NCBI GenBank assembly: GCA_013285945.1
Contig: JABDGP010000012.1
Span: 1-58,491 of the forward strand
Direction of reading: 5' to 3'
Source of the DNA: Bacteroidota bacterium
GTDB lineage: Bacteria > Bacteroidota > Bacteroidia > Cytophagales > Cyclobacteriaceae
DNA length: 58,491 nucleotides
Shown: piece after piece, positions 1 to 9,755 of the stretch
Layout: each line of letters starts with the position of its first letter
How positions within the stretch are numbered: position 1 is the stretch's first letter
Program-made: the position numbers and the translations under genes
The notes under the pieces: model-generated
What the model saw: only the letters and a program-made list of their open reading frames with translations
The model's database searches: none
What the model was told of the DNA's origin: nothing

Positions 1-1
1 C

Positions 2-106
2 ATCAAGAGCATTTACGAAAAACTGCAAGTCCATTCTCAGACAGAAGCCGTAGCCAAAGCGCTTAACGAAAAATTAATCAAGCCAACGGGTTTTCACATC
101 CCTTAG
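2..106 (+). CDS. LuxR/NarL-type regulator, C-terminal fragment
   Basis: Only the last 34 codons lie in the window; the frame is open from the left edge and ends at TAG. The residues (IYEKLQVHSQTEAVAKAL and on) resemble the recognition helix and final helix of the LuxR/NarL helix-turn-helix, where a segment of the form IYEKLxVHSRTEAV is typical of response regulators. The DNA-binding end of a two-component transcription factor is therefore likely. The receiver domain, if present, lies outside the window, and the target genes cannot be told. The next gene starts 135 bases later in the same direction with no strong terminator between them; a 6-bp perfect inverted repeat at 115-130 has no T-run. 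Confidence 0.72.
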   Translation: MKSIYEKLQVHSQTEAVAKALNEKLIKPTGFHIP

Positions 107-241
107 AATTCCTTTCACATATTCATGTGATAGTGCAGGCTTCAAATTAGAAGAACTTTGTAGTTACTTATTAAGTGCTGCAAATAATAAAATCCACCGG
201 CCCGATCTTCTAATTCTTCACCAGAAATTTCGATAACCCTT

Positions 242-3200
242 ATGATCCGAACAAAGATGTCATTGATTGTCAAGATTGTTGGACTTGTTTTTTATTTTCT
301 GTTAATGTTTTTCCTTTCGAAAGCACAGGTATCCAGTGATTTTTCGAGCAATGCCGATGGATGGACTGTGTTTAATGGCTCGACTGGTGCATCCGGACCG
401 CCCACTTATAATTCAACGGGTGGAAATCCGTCGGGAAACATTTCTTATTCGATTTCTACGGTTTCTACTAACCTCTATTGGGTAGCCCCGTCAAAATTTA
501 ATGGTAATCTCAGCAGAGCTTATAATCAAACATTGACTTTTGACATGCTGCAGTCCGTTGCCGGAGCTGATAACTCCCAAAACGATGTAGAGATAATCAG
601 CGGCACAACAACTTTGGTTTATCAGTTGCCTGCCAAGCCCGGAACAACATGGACATCCTATTCCATTAGCTTAAATGAAACCCTTTGGCACAATGGCTGT
701 GCTACCTGTTCTGCTCCAAGTCAAATTCAAATGAAACAAGTTCTGGCCAATGTGGGAAATCTGGAGATCAGGCTTAAATATTCTGCAATCAGCACCGGCT
801 ACATAGCCCAACTTGACAATGTTGTATTGAACATGATTGCCCTCGGAACCCCGCCGACCGTCTCTTCATTCACGCCAACTTCAGCACTTGCCGGCGCGAC
901 AGTAACAATCTCAGGAACAAACTTTAACACCACTGCCGTACAAAATCAGGTTTATTTTAAAGGAGTAAAAGCCACGGTAACTAATGCTACAGCAACTCAA
1001 CTGACGGTTACAGTTCCAAAGAGTGCAGCTTTTGGCCCGATAACAGTTGTGAATCTTGCCACCAACCTGCAAGCAACTAGTGTACAAAGTTTCAATCCAT
1101 TATTTGACAACAATAAAGATTTTGGGTCTCGTATTATTCCCGCTTCAATGGCCCCGGGTTACAATACTATTGTACCAATGAGTTCGTCGGCTTCGAATGG
1201 CTTCGGTGCTATGGACAAAGGCGACCTTGATGGTGATGGCTGGATAGATTTAGTAACCACAGAAACTTCAACTACAAAAATTTATGCGTTCAGAAATTTG
1301 GGAACAGGTGGCACTGTAAGCGCAGCCTCATTCGGCCCTGCGATTACGCTTCCAAATTTTGCTTCAATACCGGGAGGATCTCCGGCGCTGAGTCAAATAG
1401 CGATTGTCGACATAGACTCCGACGGCAAACTGGATGTAGTGGCACTGTGTAACAGCTACTATACCGGGCTTTTCGCAATTTTTACCAACACAAGTTCATT
1501 GGGAAATATTTCTTTCAGTGCTCCCCAATACTTTGCTTACAATAATGTGCCAACGGCTGGATATATGTCGGTAGGAGATTTGGACGGTGACGGACGCATT
1601 GATCTGGTAAGTACTACCGGAACATCCCCTGGAAACGTCTGGATTTGTCAAAATCAAAGTACGCCAGGCAATATAGATTTTGCTTTTGGAGTCACTATCA
1701 GCGGTGCATCTACAAGCGGCTATAGCCAGGTTGTAATCGGCGATCTCACCGGCGATGGCAAGCCGGAGATTGTTTGCCCAGGATACAATGCAACCAATCT
1801 TTCCATCTATCAAAACAATTCTACACCCGGTACAATTTCTATGGGCGCTGTATTTGCAGTACCGTCGGTAGTCTCTTACACAAACCAGCTCGCCATGACC
1901 GATTTTGATGCAGACAATAAACTGGATATGGCATGGAGTACATACGGTGCACAATACGTTTATTTAACCAAAAACCTATACTCTGGAGGAGCTTTTAGTC
2001 CAGCCTCGTTTGGCTCGACTATTCAAATAACTAATACATTGTCTGACCCACTCGGCATTGCTGTTGGTGATATGAATGCCGATGGCAAACCGGATGTGGT
2101 CTTGAGTGGCTATACCGACCTTGCGATTTTACAAAACGTTGGTTCGGCAGGAAATTTAAGTTCGTCTTCTTTTACTCCAACTACTTTATTTCAGGGAAGC
2201 GCTACCGGTGGAGACATTTTCGGGATAAGTCCTGTCGTTGCTGACTTGGACGGCGATAATAAGCCGGAGGCAATCTTTGTCACTTCAGGAGGCAGTTTGC
2301 CAGCAGGCATGACCGGCATTTACATTTATCACAACGAAAGCTTTCAGCCGCAGGCGATCACATCTCTTAGTGCCAATAGTGCCGCGAGCGGGAGTACTGT
2401 CACTGTCAATGGAAATTATTTGAATACACACGGCGATACTCCACAAGTCTTGGCCGACGGAATGGTGAGCACACCCTCGAATGTTTCCAACACCTCACTT
2501 CAGTTTACTGTGCCAACTGGTTTCGATGCCAACCGAATTTCAACAACACTTCATGGACTTTCCGCATTTTCCCCAAATCAATTTTACACTCAGCTCAATG
2601 GAGGTGCAGGCGGAATAATTAATAGCTCAACTTTCGGTACGAGTGTAGATTATCTACTATCCATAACTACAGCCAACGATGGCTTGACAATAGCCGACTT
2701 CGACAAGGACGGGAAACCCGATATTGTAGTCAATGACAACGGCACAGGAAAAATTTATGCAAATACTCTTGCTTCTCCAGGCTCTAACCTTGTAACCGGG
2801 TCATTTACTTTGTCAGGAAATACGCTGACGTCGGGATCTCACATGCAAGCTGCCGATCTCGATGGCAATGGCATTATAGATGTTGTCGCAGACACCTATA
2901 CTTTCCCGGGCACTGGCGCAGCTCCGATTTCATTTGGCGCATTCTCCTACAGTTATATCAGTGGCGTGAAGCGTATAGTAGTTAATCACGATTTTAATTT
3001 GGATGGAAAAGCCGAAGTAATCACGTCAAGTTCTGCCAATCAGGTTGTTATCTATGAAAATTTTACAACCAAAGGGCCCTTTGTGTATTCGGGCAGCTTT
3101 GCATCGTTTTCTACAACCCCGGTCACCCTTGGCACCTCGGGCATAATCGTTGGTCTTACCGCTGCCGATTTTGATGGCGATGGATTCGATGACATCGCTT

Positions 3201-5359
3201 ATGGTGTTAACAGCACTACTTCGTCGCTCAATGTACTTCGCAACACCGGCTTGAAGCAAACCATAACTACATCTCAGTTTGCGGCTCCTGTTACATTTAC
3301 CAGTGGGCTCAATCCCCAATACATTACTACAGCCGATTTTGATGGCGACGGGAAAATGGATTTAGCGTTAGCCAATACCGGAAGTGCATTTGTTTCTGTC
3401 TATTTGAATACCAGCTCTGTCGGCAACATCAGCTTTACCAGGCAAGATATTACTTCGCCTCTTGGCGCAAACGGAATTGAGGTTGGAGATATTGACGGAG
3501 ACGGCAAACCTGAAATCATCACGATCAATAACCCATCGGGTGTACTGGGTTCATTTTCTGTTTTTAAAAACAAAAGCACTCCAGGAGCTATTTCATTTTC
3601 TGCAGTCGTAACTTATTCATTACCGAATGTGCCTTTTTCACTCGCTATCGCGGATGTCAATCTCGACAATAAAGCCGATGTGATCCTTGCTCGCAATGGT
3701 ACGGGTGCTGCTAAGGCTACACTTTCTGTTTTTCAAAACCTGATTTCTTTTCCTACCGTAGCAATTGCTCCACAGCCAACCGGTGTTTACTCTGTTTGTG
3801 ATGGAGCTACACCTACGATCTCTACAGGTGCAACAGGTACTACAAACATTATCTATCAATGGCAGTATTCTCCGGATGGAATTGTTCCGTTCTCTGACCT
3901 GACAAATACCGGTGGTTATTCCAATGTCTCTACGTCTTCGTTTACAATTAATAGCACAGGTAACTTTGGAGCGGGAATTTATCGCTGCAAAATCACAGGC
4001 GATTATGCCGCCGCGGTTTACACTAATAACGTCTCTTTTACTGTGAATGCGATTCCTACCGCCCCCACTGCGCCTGGTGTAAATAATTGTGGCCCTGGAA
4101 GTGTCGTCATCACTGCTTCGGGCGGAACCAATGGACAGTATTTATGGTATGATACCAACGGGCTCATTTCAGGACAAAACAATAATACGTACACCACTCC
4201 AGTCATTTCCGCTACAACGACGTATCAGGTAGCCATTTCCAACGGCACGTGTGTTAGCCCGAAGACAGCAGTCACTGCAACAATCAATTCTTTGCCGGCA
4301 GGTCCTACAACATCAAATGTTTCCAATTGCGGCAACGGTTCAGTAATGCTTACAGCGCAAGGCGGCACTAATGGAAATTATGTCTGGTATGACCAAAACG
4401 CCGCTGTAATCACCGGGCAATCTAATGCTACTTATACAACTCCAGTGCTGTCGGCCAGCACGATTTATTCAGTAGCAATAACAAATGGAATCTGCTCGAG
4501 TGCGAGTGTTCCAATTAGCATCACCATCAATACGCTTCCATCTGCCCCCTCAACACAAGGCGCAAGCGGTTGTGCGTCGACACCAATAACATTAACGGCA
4601 TCGGGCGGAAGCAATGGTCAATACGTTTGGTACATGGTGGCCACTGGCGGAACTGCGATAGCAGGAGAAGTAAACAGCACCTATCAAACTCCATCGCTGA
4701 CAACAACAACAACGTACTATGTATCTATCACAAATGGCACCTGCGAAAGCACGCGCACTCTGGTAACCGCTACAATTTCTTCTTCTGGATGCTCTGGACC
4801 TGTTATTGATACCACACCGCTTGCTACTCAAATCGGGGGTGTAATTACATTGAATTTAGTTCCACTTATATCTACACCCGGCAGCACACTCAATCTTACA
4901 TCATTACAAGTCGTATTACCGCCGTCAAGCGGAGCCACCGCAACTATCGATGCTAACGGAGTGCTCACCATCACTTACACCGGACTGGCTTTTTCAGGAA
5001 CGGACAAAATCACGATCAAGGCATGTGACATAAATAACAACTGCACACAGCAAGTTTTCAGTGTAGATGTAACAGGCAACATTACGGTTTACAATGGCAT
5101 TTCACCCAATGGTGTGAATCCAAAATTCATTATCCAGGACATTGATGTTTTGCCAGAAACAAAAAACAACACCGTTTATATTTTCGATCGATGGGAAAAC
5201 CTGGTATGGCATGGCTCTAATTATGACAACAACTCGGTAGTCTTTACCGGCAACAGCGACAGTGGTAGCGCACTTCCCTCAGGAGTATATTTTTATAAAA
5301 TCGATTTTGCCAGTGGTCGCAAAACACAAACCGGATTCATTTCACTTCGAAGACTATAA
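242..5359 (+). CDS. Giant type IX secretion cargo: laminin-B-like, IPT/TIG, FG-GAP and Ig-like repeats, type B C-terminal domain
   Basis: This 1705-residue protein has a signal peptide (about 1-29, ending SKAQ). A laminin-B-like segment follows at 33-195, with an IPT/TIG domain at 204-285. FG-GAP/VCBS repeats (DLDGDGxxDL-type calcium-binding loops) fill about 310-700. A second IPT lies near 703-780, more FG-GAP repeats run to about 1170, and three tandem Ig-like repeats of about 80 residues sit at 1272-1515. The last 95 residues (VYNGISPNG, FDRWENLVWHG, LPSGVYFYKIDF) are a gliding-motility-type type B sorting domain. Known for the family: such domains send proteins through the type IX system to the cell surface. 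The FG-GAP content suggests a calcium-dependent adhesin or integrin-like role, which is inference. The PorP/SprF-like gene starts 3 bases downstream, so the two are surely co-transcribed. Confidence 0.9.
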   Translation: MIRTKMSLIVKIVGLVFYFLLMFFLSKAQVSSDFSSNADGWTVFNGSTGASGPPTYNSTGGNPSGNISYSISTVSTNLYWVAPSKFNGNLSRAYNQTLTFDMLQSVAGADNSQNDVEIISGTTTLVYQLPAKPGTTWTSYSISLNETLWHNGCATCSAPSQIQMKQVLANVGNLEIRLKYSAISTGYIAQLDNVVLNMIALGTPPTVSSFTPTSALAGATVTISGTNFNTTAVQNQVYFKGVKATVTNATATQLTVTVPKSAAFGPITVVNLATNLQATSVQSFNPLFDNNKDFGSRIIPASMAPGYNTIVPMSSSASNGFGAMDKGDLDGDGWIDLVTTETSTTKIYAFRNLGTGGTVSAASFGPAITLPNFASIPGGSPALSQIAIVDIDSDGKLDVVALCNSYYTGLFAIFTNTSSLGNISFSAPQYFAYNNVPTAGYMSVGDLDGDGRIDLVSTTGTSPGNVWICQNQSTPGNIDFAFGVTISGASTSGYSQVVIGDLTGDGKPEIVCPGYNATNLSIYQNNSTPGTISMGAVFAVPSVVSYTNQLAMTDFDADNKLDMAWSTYGAQYVYLTKNLYSGGAFSPASFGSTIQITNTLSDPLGIAVGDMNADGKPDVVLSGYTDLAILQNVGSAGNLSSSSFTPTTLFQGSATGGDIFGISPVVADLDGDNKPEAIFVTSGGSLPAGMTGIYIYHNESFQPQAITSLSANSAASGSTVTVNGNYLNTHGDTPQVLADGMVSTPSNVSNTSLQFTVPTGFDANRISTTLHGLSAFSPNQFYTQLNGGAGGIINSSTFGTSVDYLLSITTANDGLTIADFDKDGKPDIVVNDNGTGKIYANTLASPGSNLVTGSFTLSGNTLTSGSHMQAADLDGNGIIDVVADTYTFPGTGAAPISFGAFSYSYISGVKRIVVNHDFNLDGKAEVITSSSANQVVIYENFTTKGPFVYSGSFASFSTTPVTLGTSGIIVGLTAADFDGDGFDDIAYGVNSTTSSLNVLRNTGLKQTITTSQFAAPVTFTSGLNPQYITTADFDGDGKMDLALANTGSAFVSVYLNTSSVGNISFTRQDITSPLGANGIEVGDIDGDGKPEIITINNPSGVLGSFSVFKNKSTPGAISFSAVVTYSLPNVPFSLAIADVNLDNKADVILARNGTGAAKATLSVFQNLISFPTVAIAPQPTGVYSVCDGATPTISTGATGTTNIIYQWQYSPDGIVPFSDLTNTGGYSNVSTSSFTINSTGNFGAGIYRCKITGDYAAAVYTNNVSFTVNAIPTAPTAPGVNNCGPGSVVITASGGTNGQYLWYDTNGLISGQNNNTYTTPVISATTTYQVAISNGTCVSPKTAVTATINSLPAGPTTSNVSNCGNGSVMLTAQGGTNGNYVWYDQNAAVITGQSNATYTTPVLSASTIYSVAITNGICSSASVPISITINTLPSAPSTQGASGCASTPITLTASGGSNGQYVWYMVATGGTAIAGEVNSTYQTPSLTTTTTYYVSITNGTCESTRTLVTATISSSGCSGPVIDTTPLATQIGGVITLNLVPLISTPGSTLNLTSLQVVLPPSSGATATIDANGVLTITYTGLAFSGTDKITIKACDINNNCTQQVFSVDVTGNITVYNGISPNGVNPKFIIQDIDVLPETKNNTVYIFDRWENLVWHGSNYDNNSVVFTGNSDSGSALPSGVYFYKIDFASGRKTQTGFISLRRL
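4058..4790 (+). repeat. Three tandem Ig-like (CHU-type) repeats inside the 1705-aa cargo
   Basis: Three in-frame repeats of about 78-82 codons share the pattern NCGxGSVxxTAxGGTNGxYxWY, then TYxTPxxSxxTxYxVxIxNGxC and a short Pro/Ser linker. They are diverged at DNA level, so this is an old domain duplication rather than a recent tandem expansion. They sit just before the C-terminal sorting domain and probably act as a stalk. Confidence 0.75.
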
Positions 5360-5362
5360 TTC

Positions 5363-6256
5363 ATGAGATATTTTATCACCACTATTTTCATTTCAATATC
5401 ATTTCTGGCTTCGGCGCAGCAAGATCCTTTGTATTCGCAGTATTTCAACAACCCGATGTTGATCAACCCCGCATTCGCGGGAAGCAATGAGCGTCTGTAT
5501 GCCGGAGTTGCCTATCGCAGTCAGTGGGCAGGTATTGACGGCGGCCCCACAACATTTAATTTCAACAGTCATATTGCACTGGTAAACAACAAAGTAGGAG
5601 TAGGTTTTTTGGCAGTTCAGGATCAACTGGGCGACATTAAGAATACGCAGTATGGAACATCATTCTCGTATCGGATCAAGATGAAGACCTCTACATTTTC
5701 ATTTGGTATGCAAACCGGCTTTACAAGATATGCTACAGACCCAAATGCTGTAAAAGTACAAGTCAATCCCGATCCAGCTTTTTATCAGTTCACGGAAACG
5801 AAATTCAATACCGGTGTAGGTGTTCTTTTGCAAAACGAAAAGTATACACTTAGTCTTTCTGTGCCTCATCTTTTGGCAAACAGTGTAAGTCAGGGCGGAG
5901 AAAGTATTCAGGTTTACAGTCAGAATTTCTATATGTACGGAGCTTACGTTTTTTATGTGAACGAACGAGTTCAGTTCAAACCCTCCACATTACTTCGTGC
6001 CACCAAAGGCTCTGCTGCGTCTGCTGACGTGAATTGTAATTTTATTTTCAATCAAAAGTACACTGCTGGACTTTTTGCACGCAACCTAAATACGTACGGA
6101 ACTCTGGTACAAATGGTGATGGACAATTATCGGTTGGGATATATTTTTGAGGTTCCGGGCAAAAGTTCTGCATTGAATTATAATACTCACGAAATAAGTC
6201 TGGCCCTTTCCCTGGATGTACTTCGGTCGCACAACCATTCATCCAATGGCCTTTGA
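5363..6256 (+). CDS. PorP/SprF family type IX secretion outer-membrane protein
   Basis: The 297-residue protein has a signal peptide (1-18, ending LASAQ) followed by the PorP/SprF opening QQDPLYSQYFNNPMLINPAFAGS and the early RSQWAGIDGGP motif. The rest alternates short amphipathic strands, consistent with a beta-barrel outer-membrane protein. Known for the family: PorP is a core part of the type IX translocon or attachment apparatus, while SprF paralogues are needed for secretion of individual type B cargos such as SprB. It starts 3 bases after the stop of the 1705-aa cargo, so by synteny it is probably the dedicated SprF-like partner of that protein. This pairing is inference; the family call is firm. 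It is one of three paralogues in the window. Confidence 0.9.
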   Translation: MRYFITTIFISISFLASAQQDPLYSQYFNNPMLINPAFAGSNERLYAGVAYRSQWAGIDGGPTTFNFNSHIALVNNKVGVGFLAVQDQLGDIKNTQYGTSFSYRIKMKTSTFSFGMQTGFTRYATDPNAVKVQVNPDPAFYQFTETKFNTGVGVLLQNEKYTLSLSVPHLLANSVSQGGESIQVYSQNFYMYGAYVFYVNERVQFKPSTLLRATKGSAASADVNCNFIFNQKYTAGLFARNLNTYGTLVQMVMDNYRLGYIFEVPGKSSALNYNTHEISLALSLDVLRSHNHSSNGL

Positions 6257-6268
6257 CTTGCAGAGAGA

Positions 6269-7552
6269 TTAATTTTGAATCGGGATTTCAATATTAAATA
6301 CGGAACCCTTCCCTACAGAAGAGTCAAGCCGGATAGAACCGTTGAGCTTGTCGAGTGTTTCCTTTACAATATACAGACCCAAGCCAGACCCTTCCGATTT
6401 TTCAGAAGCCCGGTAAAACATTTCAAATATCTTTGGCTGATGTTCGGCCGCAATGCCGATCCCGTTGTCTTCAATGCTAATTTTCAAAAGCTTGTCAGCC
6501 TCACTGGCTTTAATCGAAATCAGTTGCTCGTCCTGATATGGGTTGCTGTACTTCAGCGCATTTCCGATTAAGTTATTCAGAATCACTTTTAGCCGCGACC
6601 GGTCTGAAATGATACTTGCCTGCGGGTCGATAGAATACTTTATAAAAATATCTTCCATGCCGCTTCCAAATTTGAGTCCATCAGAAACTTCTTTTACAAG
6701 GTCAAGTAAATTGAAATTTTCAAGACGTATTTCCTGTCTCGCATTTCGCGAATAGTCAATGATCTCGCGAATGAAAGAATCCAGGTCGGCTATCCGGGTT
6801 TTCATCATACCAAGGCATTGCTTGATTTCTTCTATATCCTCACTTCGCTGACTAATTTCTATCAATCCCAATACTGAGCTCAGAGGGGCACGCAAATCGT
6901 GTGAAGCACTGTAAACAAAGCGGTCCAGTTCCTGATTGGCTTTCGACAGCAATTGATTATTCTGAAAAAGTTCTTGCTCGGTTTTATAATTAATATCAAG
7001 CGAAAAGAAAAGCAACGCTACAGCCACAACCAAAGAGACTAGGAAATTGGTCATGAATGAAATGTTTATGTATGCCTCGGCATAAGCAACCCGCTGAATC
7101 AATGGAGGCAGATCGATGTAGTACGCCATAAAAAAACCCACTAATGCTAATCCGGAAAATAACAACCCAAGCCGGATCTGTTCATAACCGCAAAGGGTCA
7201 GGGCGATCAATGAATAAACAATGAAGTAAGTGCCTACCCCAGTTCTGTTATAATCATTGTCGGCAAAAGCATAAATCAGAAAAACCAGAAGCAACAGAAA
7301 AATAAAATTTGCCCAATGGTATTTTCCCGATCGGTTAATCCAAAAAACAAATGTGCAAAGCGCTATAAGAATAAAATAAAAGGGCAGGCTTACATAGAGA
7401 TGGTTTGACAAATCCAGAAAAGTGTAAATAATGCCAACGCTAATACCTACTAAACTTAGTTGACCACGTAGCACAGCTCTTTTATAGGTATTGCGCGAAG
7501 CGAAGTTCTTATCTGATAAAAGAAAATTGTCAAACTGGCTGCTATCTCCCAT
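6269..7552 (-). CDS. Membrane-bound sensor histidine kinase
   Basis: A 427-residue protein. About 25-200 holds six or so hydrophobic segments with no recognisable extracellular sensor domain, followed by a short linker and a HisKA dimerisation domain with the H-box SASHDLRAPLSS near 215. The HATPase domain shows the N-box NLIGNALKYS, G1 DNGIGI and G2 GSGLGLYIVKE, ending with a normal SVFNIEIP strand. All catalytic boxes are intact, so it should autophosphorylate. No response regulator gene is adjacent, so its partner is unknown. The seven-residue-spaced hydrophobic N-terminus may sense something in the membrane. A TATCTTTG promoter box lies just upstream of the ATG, so the mRNA leader is very short. 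It is convergent with the PorP/SprF-like gene to its left. Confidence 0.9.
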   Translation of the reverse strand: MGDSSQFDNFLLSDKNFASRNTYKRAVLRGQLSLVGISVGIIYTFLDLSNHLYVSLPFYFILIALCTFVFWINRSGKYHWANFIFLLLLVFLIYAFADNDYNRTGVGTYFIVYSLIALTLCGYEQIRLGLLFSGLALVGFFMAYYIDLPPLIQRVAYAEAYINISFMTNFLVSLVVAVALLFFSLDINYKTEQELFQNNQLLSKANQELDRFVYSASHDLRAPLSSVLGLIEISQRSEDIEEIKQCLGMMKTRIADLDSFIREIIDYSRNARQEIRLENFNLLDLVKEVSDGLKFGSGMEDIFIKYSIDPQASIISDRSRLKVILNNLIGNALKYSNPYQDEQLISIKASEADKLLKISIEDNGIGIAAEHQPKIFEMFYRASEKSEGSGLGLYIVKETLDKLNGSIRLDSSVGKGSVFNIEIPIQN

Positions 7553-7558
7553 TTAGTG

Positions 7559-7591
7559 CAAAGATATTCCCGAAAAATGATGGACAACAAA
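7559..7591 (-). promoter_or_regulatory. Bacteroidota-type promoter for the histidine kinase
   Basis: On the minus strand a perfect TAnnTTTG box (TATCTTTG, 7559-7566) is preceded at 21 bases by TTTG (7588-7591), matching the Bacteroidota -33/-7 pattern. The box ends 6 bases before the start codon, which implies an almost leaderless mRNA. Confidence 0.6.
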
Positions 7592-7613
7592 CTTGTCGTT
7601 GTTATTTTCAGGC

Positions 7614-8477
7614 GTGAATACCCGCTTCCATAAAATTGGTCTTGCTGTTGCTTTTTCGCCTACAGCCATGGCCTTACTGGCAGAAGCCGATCGTCTTGCC
7701 AGACTTTTTTCTGCTGAGCTGATTCTGATTCATGTTGGTAAGCGCAATCCCTCTGAGGAGGAGAAAATGGATATTCTCTTAAAGAAGACTGCACTTATTG
7801 GTCAATGCAAAATTGTATGGCGCGAAGGCAAACCTGAAAAAGAAATTCTGAATGCATGCCACGAAGAAAATATTGATTTACTCGTAGCCGGAGCGCTCAA
7901 AAAAGAGAACATGGTACAGCACTATGTGGGTTCAGTGGCACGTACAATTATGCGCAAGGCTGGCTGCTCGGTGTACATTGCTAATAATCCTTCCATCACA
8001 CCAAAGCCGATTCAGCAAATAGTTGTTAATGCAGAAGACAGCCCTCATATTGAGCAGGCAATAGCCACAGCATGTCAGCTGGCTACCCTCGAAAATGCAC
8101 CTTGGATACACGTGGTGCGCGAACTTAAACTATTGGGATTGACGTTGTCGGCCAATTCTCAGTACACCGAACAAGAATACAATGAAAGCAAGCAAGAAAT
8201 GATGCGCGAAGAAATTACAGCGGTTGAAAAAATATTGGCAACTATTCCACATCCAAAAACTAAAATCAATATTAAGATGGTCTCCGGGAAATCCGGGTTT
8301 GAGCTGTGCAAGTTTGTCGAACGAAAGCAGGCTGATCTCTTGGTGGTTGGTGCGCCGCCTCAACGGCTCTCGCTCTTTGACCGAATTTTTCCCCATGACC
8401 TTGAATATGTTTTTGCCGACCTGCCGTGCAATCTTTTAGTTGTCAACCTGCAAAAAGAGAATTATGGGCAAGCTTAG
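7614..8477 (+). CDS. Tandem universal stress protein (two UspA domains)
   Basis: The product, about 287 residues, has two Usp domains: about 1-135 (start TRFHKIGLAVAFSPTA, ending CSVYIANNP) and about 145-287 (start IQQIVVNAEDSPH, ending DLPCNLLVVNL). The second carries the LLVVGAPP...LFDRIF stretch near the usual ATP-binding glycine loop, though the canonical GxxGxxxxxxxGS motif is not clear. Cytoplasmic; Usp proteins are small nucleotide-binding stress-response proteins. GTG at 7614 is preferred because it places the first beta strand at the normal distance; a TTG at 7593 in the same frame would add 7 residues. The stop overlaps the start of the antiporter gene by 14 bases, so the pair forms an operon and the Usp may regulate the transporter, as seen in some Usp-antiporter fusions (inference). 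Confidence 0.82.
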   Translation: MNTRFHKIGLAVAFSPTAMALLAEADRLARLFSAELILIHVGKRNPSEEEKMDILLKKTALIGQCKIVWREGKPEKEILNACHEENIDLLVAGALKKENMVQHYVGSVARTIMRKAGCSVYIANNPSITPKPIQQIVVNAEDSPHIEQAIATACQLATLENAPWIHVVRELKLLGLTLSANSQYTEQEYNESKQEMMREEITAVEKILATIPHPKTKINIKMVSGKSGFELCKFVERKQADLLVVGAPPQRLSLFDRIFPHDLEYVFADLPCNLLVVNLQKENYGQA

Positions 8478-9696
8478 TCATGCCGATGTAGTCCATCTTC
8501 TTCTTCAGCTAAGCATTATGCTGTTGGTAGGTAGGCTATTGGCAGAGGCTGCCCGCAAGTTTAAACAACCCGCAGTAATCGGTGAGATTATCGCTGGCAT
8601 TATGCTCGGCCCAACGGTGCTTGGCATGATCAACCCCGAATGGTTTCAAGCGTTGTTTCCTGTTCCCAGCACATCGGCAACGATACTCTCAGGATTTGTG
8701 CAGGTGGCTGTCGTGATGCTGCTCTTCATTGCCGGCTTGGAGGTGGATCTGCACATCGTGTGGCAACAAGGAAGACAGGCACTGGGCACCAGTTTATTCG
8801 GGCTTATCATCCCGTTTTTTATTGGGTTCATTTTTCCTTATTACTTCCCCGATTTTTTTGGAATTGCAGATACACATCAACATTTGGTTTTCGCCCTCTT
8901 TATGGGCACAGCTATGGCTATCTCCGCATTGCCTGTGATCGTGCGAATCCTCATGGACTTAAATATTTTCAAAACACGAATGGGCTTGCTGGTAGTTACA
9001 TCCGCCATGATTGATGACGTGATCGGCTGGATAATTTTCTCTGTTATACTAAGTATGATCGGCAAGCATAGCGGCGCAATGTCAATAGGTTACACGATCA
9101 GCGTTACTATTACTTTCGTCGTGGTAATGCTCACTGTTGGACGTGGGCTGATCAACAAAGCGCTGCCGTGGGTAAATAAAAAGATGGCTTGGCCCGGTGG
9201 CGTACTTTCGCTATCGCTGGCGTTGTGCTTCTTGGGTGCCGCACTTACCGAATTTATCGGAATCCACGCAATTTTTGGTGCTTTCATCATTGGTGTGGCC
9301 CTGGGCGACTCAGAACATTTTAGTGAACGAGCCAAAGAGATTGTTCATCAGTTCATCAACAACATTTTTGCGCCTTTATTTTTTGTGTCTATCGGCTTGC
9401 GGGTAAATTTCATTGTCAACTTCGATTGGTTGCTCACACTTACAATTATTGTGATTGCCTTTGCAGGAAAAATTCTGGGGAGCGGGCTAGGTACACGGCT
9501 AGGTGGATTTAGCTGGCGCGAATCGTTTGCTGCTGCCTGCGGTATGAATGCTCGCGGTGCTATGGAAATTATTTTAGGACTTGTAGCGCTTGAATATGGC
9601 CTGATCAACGAACGAGTCTTTGTATCACTGGTTATTATGGCGTTGGTGACCAGCATGAGCAGCGGGCCGTTAATGAAATGGCTATTGAAAAGATAG
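8464..9696 (+). CDS. Cation/proton antiporter (CPA2 family)
   Basis: The 410-residue integral membrane protein has about twelve hydrophobic segments spread over the whole length. Family features are seen: the GRLLAEAARKFKQPAVIGEIIAGIMLGP start, the discontinuous-helix region with IDDVIGW (the acidic pair expected in transport), and GAFIIGVALGD and FVSIGLR near the second half. CPA2 members exchange Na+ or K+ for H+ at the inner membrane. Kef-type TrkA-N or TrkA-C domains are absent, so only the membrane part is present. ATG at 8464 is used: the longer frame starting at TTG 8440 would overlap the stress-protein gene more deeply and has no family-like sequence. It follows the Usp gene with a 14-base overlap. 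Confidence 0.88.
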   Translation: MGKLSHADVVHLLLQLSIMLLVGRLLAEAARKFKQPAVIGEIIAGIMLGPTVLGMINPEWFQALFPVPSTSATILSGFVQVAVVMLLFIAGLEVDLHIVWQQGRQALGTSLFGLIIPFFIGFIFPYYFPDFFGIADTHQHLVFALFMGTAMAISALPVIVRILMDLNIFKTRMGLLVVTSAMIDDVIGWIIFSVILSMIGKHSGAMSIGYTISVTITFVVVMLTVGRGLINKALPWVNKKMAWPGGVLSLSLALCFLGAALTEFIGIHAIFGAFIIGVALGDSEHFSERAKEIVHQFINNIFAPLFFVSIGLRVNFIVNFDWLLTLTIIVIAFAGKILGSGLGTRLGGFSWRESFAAACGMNARGAMEIILGLVALEYGLINERVFVSLVIMALVTSMSSGPLMKWLLKR

Positions 9697-9755
9697 AATC
9701 TTCCAATTTTTAGAAATGGAAATAAAATACTTGGATAAACTTAACGTTCACCTTC

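Noticed and set aside
115-130. Terminator hairpin after the regulator fragment
   Set aside because: The 6-bp stem TCACAT/ATGTGA is perfect but has no T-run, so function is not supported.
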